A stretch of 64,000 bases of DNA from Candidatus Viadribacter manganicus (lineage in GTDB: Bacteria; Pseudomonadota; Alphaproteobacteria; Caulobacterales; Aquidulcibacteraceae). The first letter of the stretch is position 1. Every line of letters starts with the position of its first letter. Shown here piece by piece: positions 46,166 to 54,351 of this stretch. A program made the translations under genes and the position numbers. The notes below the pieces were generated by a model. That model was not told the origin of the DNA. It searched no databases and saw nothing but the letters and a program-made list of their open reading frames with translations. The DNA lies in contig NZ_CP013244.1 in the NCBI RefSeq assembly GCF_001679665.1, positions 248,001-312,000 of the forward strand, given 5' to 3'.

Positions 46166-48123
46166 CGCCCCGCACTCCCGCGCCGTTGACGGCGCCAAAA
46201 CAGAAACAGCCCCGCACCCGCAATCAGCAGCGGCGCCAGCCAGACATTGATGAAGATAACGAGGGCCTGCAGTCGATCGATATCGCTGCGCAGATCGCGA
46301 ACCAGCCCGCGCAACTCGGTGCGAATTTGCCCCTCACGCTGCCTGTATTCATCCACCGCCGCCTGCTCTTCAGGCGTGAGCTCTGCGCCAAGATCGCCTG
46401 CAAAGAAACCTGAGCCGCGTCCCCGCGCCTGCAATTCCTGCAAGCGCGACTGAGTCTCCTGAAGATCGGCTTCCAACTCGCGCTGGCGGCTTTCGATGCG
46501 ACGCTGAGCATCGCGCTCCATATCTTCCAACAGCTTCATCGAACGTTGCGCGGGCGCCCGCGAGCGCAGTGACACCAGCGCATCTGACCCACCGAGGACA
46601 TCAATGGCGTTTAACGCAAACGAGGCGTTGTCCGCAGCAGCGCCGCCGCTTTGCGGATCGACGTAGAAATCATCGGCGAGAAAATCCGTGTCAGCGACGA
46701 TCACCAGCTGCGCCGGCGTTGCTGACGTGCGCAGCGGCGTGGCCGGCCCTTCTTGTGCAGGCTGTTGCACCGGCGCCGCCGGCGCTTCTGTTGGCGGCGC
46801 CTCACGAACAGGCTCTGGCTCAGCCGCAGGCGCACCTTCCGGGAAGGCCGTCGTGAGATTGCCAGAGACACGCAACGCGACGTTTTCCACGCGTCCACCA
46901 CTCGGCGGCCACATGTTCATAATGTCCATCGGCGTCGGGCGCATCAGCGCTTGCTCCGCAGCCAAACGCATCGTGTGACCGCTCGTGCGCACAAGCGGCA
47001 CGACGCTGACACCCTCTAGCTCAGTTCGACGCGACAGGCCGCCGGCGAGGCCGAAATTGATTCCGCGGCGCAGCCACGCCGTCATGAGGTCTTCGCTGTC
47101 GAGACGCTCGGCAGGCACTTGGAAGAAGAGCGGCTGCGGCGCCTGCCCGGTTTGTCCGGTTGTTGGATCCTGGACCGAAACTGGCAGAGCACCCTCCAGA
47201 TCAAGCACGACAGTCGGCGCCATCGAGATGCCCCACGCCCCAAGCAATGGCTCAAGCGTCGAGGCCGTCGGCGGCGGCAACACGGGATTGAACGGATCGA
47301 AGCCAGTCGAACTCATCGCCGCCTGCATCGACGCAGGATCGAGCGCGATGAACGCGCGGCCGCGCCGCAAGATGAACTGATCGACCGCGTAGAGCTGCTG
47401 TGGCGAAAGCGATCCTGGATGAATGATCGCGAGGACGTCTGTGTTCGCCGGGATCTCGGTGAAATTCGGCGCAAGCTTGGTCACCTCGAGCAAGCGGCCC
47501 ATCTCGGTGGCGAACACAGATTGGCTGCCCGCGCCCGCTGTCGGATCGGCGGACGCAGCCGGGTTCAGCGGCAGCGATGTGATGAGCGCAACGCGCGTAC
47601 GCTCCGGATTTTCCAGCTCATAGATGAGCCGCGTGAGCTCATATTCTAGAAACGCTTCACGTTGCGGATCGAACAACGGGATCGCGCGCGTATCGTCGAT
47701 GGCGTTCGCGCCAACGAGGCCGAAATAAATCGGGTCAGCGCCTTCGTACGGACGCACGGCTTGCACGCCAGCTTCTGACGCAGCGTCCTCCGCCTCTGTG
47801 AATGGCTCAACGTTCACTTCGGTGAAGCGGACGCGGCCATTTGAACGCGCCTCGAAGGTTTGGAGCATCTCGCGAACGCGCGAAGCGTAGGCCTGCAACT
47901 GCGGCACCGGCTGAGCGGCGTCCCGCGAGTAGTAGAGCGTCAGCTGCACCGGCTCGGTGAGTTCGTTCAACGTTTGCTGGGTGCCTTGGCTGATCGAATA
48001 GAGATGGCTCTCTGTCAGATCCAGGCGCCAAGAGCGAAACCAAGAATTGGCGATCACGTTCGATGCGACGAACGCAACGAAGAGCGCCAAGGCGGCAAAG
48101 AGGGCATAACGGCGTGCACTCAT
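46162..48123 (-). CDS. GldG-family ABC-associated substrate-binding protein
   Basis: This 653-aa protein has a first membrane helix (ALFAALALFVAFVASNVIA), the periplasmic GldG/ABC-type uncharacterised transport domain (SWRLDLTESHLYSISQGTQQTL; YYSRDAAQPVPQLQAYASRVREML), a disordered Pro/Glu/Ala linker near residues 430-470, a coiled coil, and a C-terminal helix (VWLAPLLIAGAGLFLFW). In Bacteroidetes GldG serves gliding; in proteobacteria related clusters are of unknown use. It lies between the ABC-2 permease and the DUF4340 gene. Confidence 0.88.
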   Translation of the reverse strand: MSARRYALFAALALFVAFVASNVIANSWFRSWRLDLTESHLYSISQGTQQTLNELTEPVQLTLYYSRDAAQPVPQLQAYASRVREMLQTFEARSNGRVRFTEVNVEPFTEAEDAASEAGVQAVRPYEGADPIYFGLVGANAIDDTRAIPLFDPQREAFLEYELTRLIYELENPERTRVALITSLPLNPAASADPTAGAGSQSVFATEMGRLLEVTKLAPNFTEIPANTDVLAIIHPGSLSPQQLYAVDQFILRRGRAFIALDPASMQAAMSSTGFDPFNPVLPPPTASTLEPLLGAWGISMAPTVVLDLEGALPVSVQDPTTGQTGQAPQPLFFQVPAERLDSEDLMTAWLRRGINFGLAGGLSRRTELEGVSVVPLVRTSGHTMRLAAEQALMRPTPMDIMNMWPPSGGRVENVALRVSGNLTTAFPEGAPAAEPEPVREAPPTEAPAAPVQQPAQEGPATPLRTSATPAQLVIVADTDFLADDFYVDPQSGGAAADNASFALNAIDVLGGSDALVSLRSRAPAQRSMKLLEDMERDAQRRIESRQRELEADLQETQSRLQELQARGRGSGFFAGDLGAELTPEEQAAVDEYRQREGQIRTELRGLVRDLRSDIDRLQALVIFINVWLAPLLIAGAGLFLFWRRQRRGSAGR

Positions 48124-48125
48124 GA

Positions 48126-48878
48126 TCAGCCTCCCCGCCGCGCATCAACCGCAAGCGCGGTGAAGCCCAAACAGAGAGCGATCAGCGACACGAAGTAGAA
48201 CACCGAACGAAACTCCACGACGCCGCGCTGAGCGGCGTCGAAATGATGCAGGATCGAGAAGCGAGCGATGCCCTCGGCTACGCCGCCACTGACAAACCCG
48301 GAGAAGAAATCGAGCACGAGCGGGAGCCCGAGCGCTGTCAGCAGGAACGACACCAGGACGGCCAGAACGAAGGCAACGATCTGCGCCTGCGTCAGAGAGG
48401 ACATGACAGAGCCAATCGCGATGTAGGCGCCCGCCATTAGCAAACTGCCAAGATAAGCCGTGAAGATCGCCGCATTGTCCGGCGAACCCAAAGCGCTGAC
48501 CGTGATCCACAGCGGCAAGGTGAGCACCAGCGCAACGCCCGCGATGGTCCATGCGGCCAAGAACTTGCCGAGAACCAGCGACCAAGTCGGCGCTGGAAGC
48601 GTCATCAGCAATTCTATCGCGCCGGAACGGCTCTCCTCGGCCCAAAGGCGCATAGAAACCGCCGGCAGGAAAACCATGAAGATCCAAGGGTGGAACGCGA
48701 AGAATGGCGTCAGGTCCGCACGGCGCGATTCAAACAACCCACCGATCTGGAACGTGAACAGCCCAATCGAAAATAGAAACACCGCGACGAACACGTAGGC
48801 CGTGGGCGTCGTGATGTAGGAGAGCAGCTCGCGCCGATAGACGGCCGCCAAGCTTGCTAAACCCGGACGCTTCTTCAT
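48126..48878 (-). CDS. ABC-2-type permease
   Basis: This 250-aa protein has six membrane helices and typical ABC-2 features: YRRELLSYITTPTAYVFVAVFLF at the start, MRLWAEESRSGAIELLMTLPAPTWSLVLGKFLAAW in the middle. It resembles GldF/NosY-type permeases. It overlaps its ATPase by four bases and is followed after two bases by the GldG-like gene. Confidence 0.92.
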   Translation of the reverse strand: MKKRPGLASLAAVYRRELLSYITTPTAYVFVAVFLFSIGLFTFQIGGLFESRRADLTPFFAFHPWIFMVFLPAVSMRLWAEESRSGAIELLMTLPAPTWSLVLGKFLAAWTIAGVALVLTLPLWITVSALGSPDNAAIFTAYLGSLLMAGAYIAIGSVMSSLTQAQIVAFVLAVLVSFLLTALGLPLVLDFFSGFVSGGVAEGIARFSILHHFDAAQRGVVEFRSVFYFVSLIALCLGFTALAVDARRGG

Positions 48879-49597
48879 ACGCGCTCCTCCCCGCGAGTGA
48901 GCGACGCGAAAGCGCGTTCGAGACTGCCGTGCTCTTCCTTCAGCGCGGCCGGCGTCTTGTCCGCAACGATGCGGCCTTGGTCGATCACGATCGCGCGTGT
49001 GCAGACCGCCTCCACCTCTTCCAGACTGTGCGTTGAGATGATGAGCCCCCGTTCTTCACCCAAACGCTTGATCAAGTCCCGCACGGCGTGACGCTGGTTC
49101 GGATCAAGACCGTCTGTCGGCTCATCGAGAATGAGGAGCATGGGGTCATGCAGCAGAGCGGCCGCCAAACCGACACGGCGTCGGTACCCCTTTGAAAGCG
49201 TCTCGATCGGACGATCGATGGTATCGCCCAAGCGAGCATCTTGCGCCGCACGGCGCACAGCGTGACGCGCCGCCTCGCGACTCATGCCGCGCGTTTCGGC
49301 GACGAAGCGCAGGAAACTCCAGGGTGTCATCTCGCCGTAAAGCGGCGCACCTTCAGGCAGATAGCCAACGCGCTCCTGGGCGCGGCGGCGATCCTGGGCA
49401 ACGTCGATATTGAAGATTTTGGCGGCGCCCTCGTCGGGCTCCAGATAGCCGGCGATCATTCGCATCGTTGTCGTCTTGCCGGCCCCGTTAGGACCCAAAA
49501 AACCAACGATTTCTCCGACGTCGAGTGCAAAACCAATGCCGTCTACCGCAACGCGCCGGCCAAAGGTTTTGCGCAGACCATCGACCTGCAGCAGCAT
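48875..49597 (-). CDS. ABC transporter ATP-binding protein (GldA/ABC-2 type)
   Basis: This 240-aa protein has Walker A GPNGAGKTTTMRMIAG, signature LSKGYRRRVGLAAALLHDP, Walker B MLILDEPTDGLDPNQRH and the His switch (STHSLEE). It powers the ABC-2 permease. It is the first gene of a four-gene operon: ATPase, permease, GldG-like, DUF4340. Upstream lies the 519-bp non-coding stretch. Confidence 0.94.
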   Translation of the reverse strand: MLLQVDGLRKTFGRRVAVDGIGFALDVGEIVGFLGPNGAGKTTTMRMIAGYLEPDEGAAKIFNIDVAQDRRRAQERVGYLPEGAPLYGEMTPWSFLRFVAETRGMSREAARHAVRRAAQDARLGDTIDRPIETLSKGYRRRVGLAAALLHDPMLLILDEPTDGLDPNQRHAVRDLIKRLGEERGLIISTHSLEEVEAVCTRAIVIDQGRIVADKTPAALKEEHGSLERAFASLTRGEERV

Positions 49598-49666
49598 GTG
49601 GATTGGATCCCCGTGCGAAATTGAGCGCCGCTCTTACGGGCGATTTGGCCAAAAGGCCACCGGTTC

Positions 49667-49675
49667 TTATCCACA
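49667..49675 (+). promoter_or_regulatory. Exact DnaA box TTATCCACA
   Basis: The nine bases match the consensus DnaA-binding site. A single isolated box is not an origin but can bind DnaA and affect the neighbouring ABC operon promoter. Confidence 0.5.
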
Positions 49676-49854
49676 GACGTTGCGAATCAGCCGAGGCGAT
49701 TCCGCGCGGTTCTAGCGCTTTGGTTAAACGCTTTGTGGCGCCTCAAGTCTAAGAAGAGTTCGCGTACGTCTCCACAAAGCCGCCCGTGCAGACTTTCGCG
49801 CGCATCGGCGCCTGATCGACGCGAAACGCCATTGGACAAAGGGTTTTCAGAGCC

Positions 49855-49981
49855 CCAAAGCAGCAAGGCCCGCGATGAACGCGGGCCTTGCGAGAAACTT
49901 TGTGGTCGGTCGAAGCGCGCACCCCGGGGGGCTGGGGGGGCTGATGGATACCGGAGTACGAGCCTTTCTCCGACCGACCAC
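49855..49981 (-). ncRNA. Candidate small RNA with 5' stem and terminator-like 3' hairpin
   Basis: Read on the minus strand, the segment starts with GTGGTCGGTCG (49981-49971), which pairs perfectly with CGACCGACCAC (49912-49902). The loop holds a C-rich run. It ends with the 12-bp hairpin GCAAGGCCCGCG/CGCGGGCCTTGC (49891-49863) followed by TGCTTTG. A TATGAT -10-like element (49988-49983) precedes it. It is not a tRNA, tmRNA, SRP or RNase P RNA that I can recognise. Strand and existence are inferred. Confidence 0.3.
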
Positions 49982-50116
49982 GATCATAGGGTCGCGCCGC
50001 AATGCGGCGAGGGCAAGCACAAAATCCGGCGAAAAGCGGATGTGCCGCATTTGTAATATTGGTCGCGGTGCGCTTTGCTGAAATCCACGCGCTGTGAATA
50101 ACATGAGGCATCACGC

Positions 50117-50428
50117 ATGAACGGACGCACGGTGTTTTTCGAGCGTCCAGAACTCGATCGCCTGCTGCGCTTCTATGGGCGCATGGTAGCGGCCGGCGAA
50201 TGGCGTGACTATGCGCTTGATGCTTTGCCTGATCGCGCCCTCTTCAGTGTCTACCGAAGGACAAGCGAGGCGCCCCTCTTCCAAATCGAAAAGCGCCCCG
50301 AAGAAGCGCGAAAGAATGGTGCTTACAGCGTTCGGGCGGTGGACGGCCGCATTCTTCGGCGCGGCCACGAGCTTGAGCGTGTCCTTGCTGTCCTTGAGCC
50401 CAAACGAATGCGGGTCGTCGGCGACTAA
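50117..50428 (+). CDS. DUF2794 protein
   Basis: This 103-aa protein matches the alphaproteobacterial DUF2794 family: VFFERPELDRLLRFYGRMVAAGEWRDYALDALPDRALFSVYRR, then PLFQIEKRPEEARKNGAYSVRAVDGRILRRGHELERVL. Its function is unknown; it looks like a small cytosolic alpha/beta protein. It stands alone and ends 3 bp before a strong hairpin. Confidence 0.88.
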   Translation: MNGRTVFFERPELDRLLRFYGRMVAAGEWRDYALDALPDRALFSVYRRTSEAPLFQIEKRPEEARKNGAYSVRAVDGRILRRGHELERVLAVLEPKRMRVVGD

Positions 50429-50431
50429 CAA

Positions 50432-50459
50432 AAACGCCCCGGCCGAAGCCAGGGCGTTT
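50432..50459. terminator. Bidirectional terminator between DUF2794 and the BI-1 gene
   Basis: AAACGCCC-C-GGC, loop CGAA, GCC-A-GGGCGTTT forms an 11-bp stem with one C-A mismatch, flanked by A-runs on one side and T's on the other. It lies between two convergent genes and can serve both. Confidence 0.8.
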
Positions 50460-50484
50460 GCCGTACTCACCTGCGAGACGCCGC

Positions 50485-51219
50485 TTAGTTGCGCGGCGAC
50501 ATCAAGCTCAGGATGAATTGGAACAGGTTGATGAAGTTGATGTAGAGGCTGAGTGCGCCGTATGTCGTAGCAACAGACATCGCACGTTGGTCGCCGCCCA
50601 GCTGATAATACATGTGCTTCAGGCGCTGGGTATCGAACGCCACCAAACCTGCAAACACGAGCACGCCGATCACGGAGATCACGAAGCTCATCATGCTGCT
50701 TTGGATAAACATGTTCACGATCGATGCGATGATCAGACCGATCACGCCCATGATCAGAAACACGCCAAAGCCCGAAAGGTCGCGTTTCGTTGTGTAGCCC
50801 CAAAGGCTAAGGCCGCCGAATGCCGCGGACGTCGTCAAAAACGCCTTGGCTACGATCAGCATCCCGTCGGGAATACGCGCATAATAATAAACGAGCGCGC
50901 CCATGCCGACGCCGATAAGCGCGACCACGCTCCAATAGACTAGATTTGCACCTGTCGGTGACGGGTTACGCATCGCGAAGCTGGAAATCAGCAAGATCGC
51001 GAGCGGGCCGAACATAACCAAATATGCTTGCGGGCCAGAGAAGATCGCAGCCATCAGCGCCGGCGTTGTGCCGACCACCCAGGCGAGCCCCGCCGTCAGC
51101 GCCAAACCTAGCGCCATCTTATTGTAGATGCCGAGCATGAAGGCCCGAAGACCCGCATCGACGGCCATATCCGCTCGGCCGGTCGGTACCGATCGTGCCT
51201 GGGCGTGATAATCGGACAT
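50485..51219 (-). CDS. BAX inhibitor-1/YccA-family membrane protein
   Basis: This 244-aa protein has seven membrane helices and the BI-1 pattern: RAFMLGIYNKMALGLALTAGLAWVVGT, AFLTTSAAFGGLSLWGYTTKRDLSGFG, and the C-terminal YGALSLYINFINLFQFIL. A perfect AGGAGG precedes the ATG at 51219, so I prefer it to longer starts. Family members are implicated in calcium leak or membrane-protein quality control, but the bacterial role is unclear. Confidence 0.92.
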   Translation of the reverse strand: MSDYHAQARSVPTGRADMAVDAGLRAFMLGIYNKMALGLALTAGLAWVVGTTPALMAAIFSGPQAYLVMFGPLAILLISSFAMRNPSPTGANLVYWSVVALIGVGMGALVYYYARIPDGMLIVAKAFLTTSAAFGGLSLWGYTTKRDLSGFGVFLIMGVIGLIIASIVNMFIQSSMMSFVISVIGVLVFAGLVAFDTQRLKHMYYQLGGDQRAMSVATTYGALSLYINFINLFQFILSLMSPRN

Positions 51220-51478
51220 TAGATGTAACCTCCTGGTCGCGGAAGAATCCCGCAGCTTGCCTTTGACGAATATGGCGACGCCTTCCCCATGCGGCAAGAA
51301 AAAGCGGGGGCGCCACAGAGCGTTGCGCCTCTCCGCCACAGGCCTAGAATTGGGTCGAAAAGTGGCAAGGGAACTTTTCCCCGGCCACCGAGCGTTTCAC
51401 GTCCGAGGGCCGTTCTGGCGCCATTCGGCGCCGTGGCGGTCGAATCGCGCTAGGAGCGAGCGCGGAGGGTGAGCCGGG

Positions 51479-54238
51479 GTGGCTGACGAGAACGATCCAA
51501 ACCAGCCTGGGGACGACCCGCAGGCCGAAACGCCCAAAGAGGGCGATGGCGCAACGCCCCCTGTTGAGGGCGCGGCAAGCGATGCACTGCCGCCGAGCGA
51601 GCCATCGCCGGAGGTCAGCGACCCACTCGAAGAGACCTCCCCTATCATCGAGGCCGATGCCGAAGAACCGGCGCCTCCTGAAGAACCACCCGCTCCTGCG
51701 GAACTGGCGCTTCCAGAGGAACTGGCGGCGGAAGAACCAACGCCCGACGCATTGATCCATCCATCGCCGGAGGTCAGCGACCCACTCGAAGAGACCTCCC
51801 CTATCATCGAGGCCGATGCCGAAGAACCGGCGCCTCCTGAAGAACCACCCGCTCCTGCGGAACTGGCGCTTCCAGAGGAACTGGCGGCGGAAGAACCAAC
51901 GCCCGACGCATTGATCCATGAGGAATTGTTCGAACACCCGGAGGCGGTCGATCCGCCACCGCCCGAAGAATTGCCCCCTATTCCTGACGACTTGCCAATC
52001 GCCGCACGGGACGCCGAGCCCGAAGCGATAGCCAGCGAACCCGCGCCGGTCCAACCGCCGGCGAAGACAAGCGACGAGCTTCCCGCTCAGTATTTCCGCG
52101 CCGCAGGCGACCCAGAAGAAGCGCAGGACGAGCCACCTGCAACGCTCTTAGGGCGCATTCAAGAACGCATCGCCACTACAGCGCGTGACGCGCGCACGGT
52201 GCTTGAGCCCAAGTGGGTGGCGTTCTACGGCGCGGCGCGCGCGTTCGGCGGCGAGATGTGGAACCGCCTGCGCGGCATCAAGCGTCCGCGCAATGTGCGT
52301 GAAGCTGCGGTTTGGAGCGGTTGGGCTGCGGCGGGCGGCGTCGCGCTCATAGTCGCGTTCTTCTTCTTCATCACATGGGATCTGCCGTCCACCGACGATG
52401 TATGGGAAGCAACAGGCAGCCAGTCGATCACCTTCCTCGATCGCAACGGCCACGTCATTCTGCGCGAGGGCGCACAGAACGCACCGCCTGTCGATCTCGC
52501 ATCTTTGCCACCATACGTGGCGCAGGCTTTCGTCGCGATCGAGGATCGCCGCTTTTACGATCACTTTGGGGTTGATGTCGGCGGCATGATGCGAGCCGGC
52601 GCGGAAAACTTACGTGCGGGCCGCGTCGTGCAAGGCGGTTCAACCATCACTCAGCAATTAGCGAAGAACCTCTTCCTCACCAATGACCGCACGTGGCGGC
52701 GCAAATTCCAGGAAATCGCCATGGCGATTTGGTTGGAAGGCCGCTTCACCAAGGACGAAATTCTCGCACTCTACTTATCGCGCGTGTATTTCGGCGCCGG
52801 CGCGTACGGCATCGAAGCGGCTGCGGAGCGTTATTTCGATCGCCCTGCCCGTGAACTGACCCTCCTCCAAGCGGCGATGATCGCAGGCCTGGTGAAAGCG
52901 CCTTCCCGATTGAACCCAGCACGTCAGGATATTGCGGCGGCGCGCGATCGCGCCAGCGTTGTCCTCGATGAGATGGTCAATATGGGCTTCATCAGCGCCG
53001 CCGAACGCGAAGCGGCGCTGCAGCAGGAACTCACCATCAGCCGGCGTAATCCGGCGGGCGTGCTTTCCTACTATCGCGATTGGATCGATCCGCTGCTGAA
53101 CGACGTCATCGGGCAACAGCGCGACGACTTTGTCGTTGAAACCACGATCGATATCGCAGCGCAGCGCGCGGGCGATGAAGCCATCAACGGCGTGTTGACC
53201 GAGCAAGGCGAAGCGCGCCGCGTGAGCCAAGCCGCATTGGTCGCGATGGACGATGAAGGCGGTGTTCGCGCGCTCGTTGGCGGGCGCGACTACGACCAAA
53301 GCCAGTTCAATCGCGCCACTCAGGCGCGGCGCCAGCCCGGCTCATCGTTCAAGTACTTCATCTACCTCGCCGCCATGGAAAATGGCCTAACGCCCTGGAG
53401 TGTGCGCGAGGACGCCCCGATTACGATTTACATCGATGGTCAGCCGCCATGGACGCCGGGCAACTACACCAACGAATTCCACGGCCCGACCGAACTCACG
53501 CGCGCCTATGCGCTCTCCTACAACATGGTTGCGATCCGTGTTGCGAATGAGGTGGGCGGTCAGAACGTGATCGATGTGGCGCGGCGCCTCGGCGTGCGCT
53601 CACCGCTCGCGAACTATCACTCGCTCGCGCTCGGCGCCCAAGAAATCACCCTGATGGAGATGACACAGGCCTACGGCGCCATGGCCTCCGAAGGCTACAA
53701 CCTCGAAGCTCACGGCATCACCCGCATTCGCCGCGCCAGCAGCAACGAAACCGTTTGGGCGTTCCGGCAAGCTAACCGACACCGCGTGATCGAGGAGCGG
53801 CCGCTGCGCTACATGAACTACATGATGCGCCGGGTCGTCGATGCAGGCACGGGCGCCGCGGCTCGCATCTCTGGGCGCCAAGTCGGCGGCAAGACCGGCA
53901 CCGGCAACGATTATCGCGACGCTTGGTTCATTGGCTATGTGCCAGGATTGGTCGCGGGCGTCTGGGCCGGCAATGACAACTTCACCGAAACCGGCCGCGT
54001 CACGGGCGGCTCGCTGCCAACGGAAATCTGGGCGCGCTTCATGCCGACGGCGCTCCGAAACACGCCAGTGCGTGCGCTCGAACTGCCGCGCGAAGAGGAC
54101 TACGATACCGGCGTCACCGATCCGGAATCTCCAGAACTCACCGCCGTCGGCGCTCCCATCGGCGCAGTCATCGGGGCTCCGCAGCCAGCGCCGCCGGACA
54201 ACGAAGATCGCTCGCTGGATTTCGGCCCCGAGGGCTAA
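51479..54238 (+). CDS. Class A penicillin-binding protein (transglycosylase/transpeptidase) with acidic repeat tail
   Basis: This 919-aa bifunctional enzyme polymerises and cross-links peptidoglycan. It starts with GTG at 51479. Residues 1-280 form an acidic Pro/Glu-rich cytoplasmic tail with two identical 53-residue repeats. A membrane helix follows at about 281-303. The GT51 domain has the catalytic Glu in AIEDRRFYDHFG and GGSTITQQLAKNLFL. The transpeptidase domain has SxxK (PGSSFKYF, Ser near 622), SYN, and KTGTGND near 803. The tail is unusually long for a PBP1 protein and may dock partner proteins. Confidence 0.94.
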   Translation: MADENDPNQPGDDPQAETPKEGDGATPPVEGAASDALPPSEPSPEVSDPLEETSPIIEADAEEPAPPEEPPAPAELALPEELAAEEPTPDALIHPSPEVSDPLEETSPIIEADAEEPAPPEEPPAPAELALPEELAAEEPTPDALIHEELFEHPEAVDPPPPEELPPIPDDLPIAARDAEPEAIASEPAPVQPPAKTSDELPAQYFRAAGDPEEAQDEPPATLLGRIQERIATTARDARTVLEPKWVAFYGAARAFGGEMWNRLRGIKRPRNVREAAVWSGWAAAGGVALIVAFFFFITWDLPSTDDVWEATGSQSITFLDRNGHVILREGAQNAPPVDLASLPPYVAQAFVAIEDRRFYDHFGVDVGGMMRAGAENLRAGRVVQGGSTITQQLAKNLFLTNDRTWRRKFQEIAMAIWLEGRFTKDEILALYLSRVYFGAGAYGIEAAAERYFDRPARELTLLQAAMIAGLVKAPSRLNPARQDIAAARDRASVVLDEMVNMGFISAAEREAALQQELTISRRNPAGVLSYYRDWIDPLLNDVIGQQRDDFVVETTIDIAAQRAGDEAINGVLTEQGEARRVSQAALVAMDDEGGVRALVGGRDYDQSQFNRATQARRQPGSSFKYFIYLAAMENGLTPWSVREDAPITIYIDGQPPWTPGNYTNEFHGPTELTRAYALSYNMVAIRVANEVGGQNVIDVARRLGVRSPLANYHSLALGAQEITLMEMTQAYGAMASEGYNLEAHGITRIRRASSNETVWAFRQANRHRVIEERPLRYMNYMMRRVVDAGTGAAARISGRQVGGKTGTGNDYRDAWFIGYVPGLVAGVWAGNDNFTETGRVTGGSLPTEIWARFMPTALRNTPVRALELPREEDYDTGVTDPESPELTAVGAPIGAVIGAPQPAPPDNEDRSLDFGPEG
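51602..51919 (+). repeat. Perfect tandem duplication of 159 bp in the PBP tail
   Basis: Bases 51602-51760 and 51761-51919 are identical over all 159 positions, in frame, encoding two copies of a 53-aa acidic unit beginning PSPEVSDPLEETSPIIEADA. Perfect identity at the DNA level points to a recent duplication that could change copy number by slippage or recombination. Confidence 0.95.
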
Positions 54239-54351
54239 TCTTGCGCCAGATTCGGACCAGCGGACGTGTTTTCCCCCGCTGACAACCTCAGCCTCACAGG
54301 CTAAATCCGCTCGGCAAGGGCGACCGTAAACACGGCGTTGGGGGTATCTTC

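Larger units (their letters stand above)
49598..50116. other. 519-bp non-coding region rich in inverted repeats
   Basis: No convincing gene lies here. It holds an exact DnaA box (49667-49675), a 9-bp inverted repeat GCTTTGTGG/CCACAAAGC (49730-49738 and 49772-49780), a 12-bp stem (49863-49891), an 11-bp stem enclosing 58 nt (49902-49912 with 49971-49981), and a 6-bp stem CGCCGC/GCGGCG (49995-50009). It also must carry promoters for the ABC operon (minus) and the DUF2794 gene (plus). This density of stems suggests a structured RNA. Confidence 0.7.

Noticed and set aside
49749..50114. 121-codon minus-strand reading frame
   Set aside because: It runs through several hairpins, has no ribosome site or recognisable protein pattern, and fits non-coding sequence better.
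49598..50116. tmRNA, suggested by GGGGGCTGAT and short Ala-ending reading frames
   Set aside because: No GGTTCRA T-loop, no acceptor stem with CCA and no recognisable tag sequence could be found.
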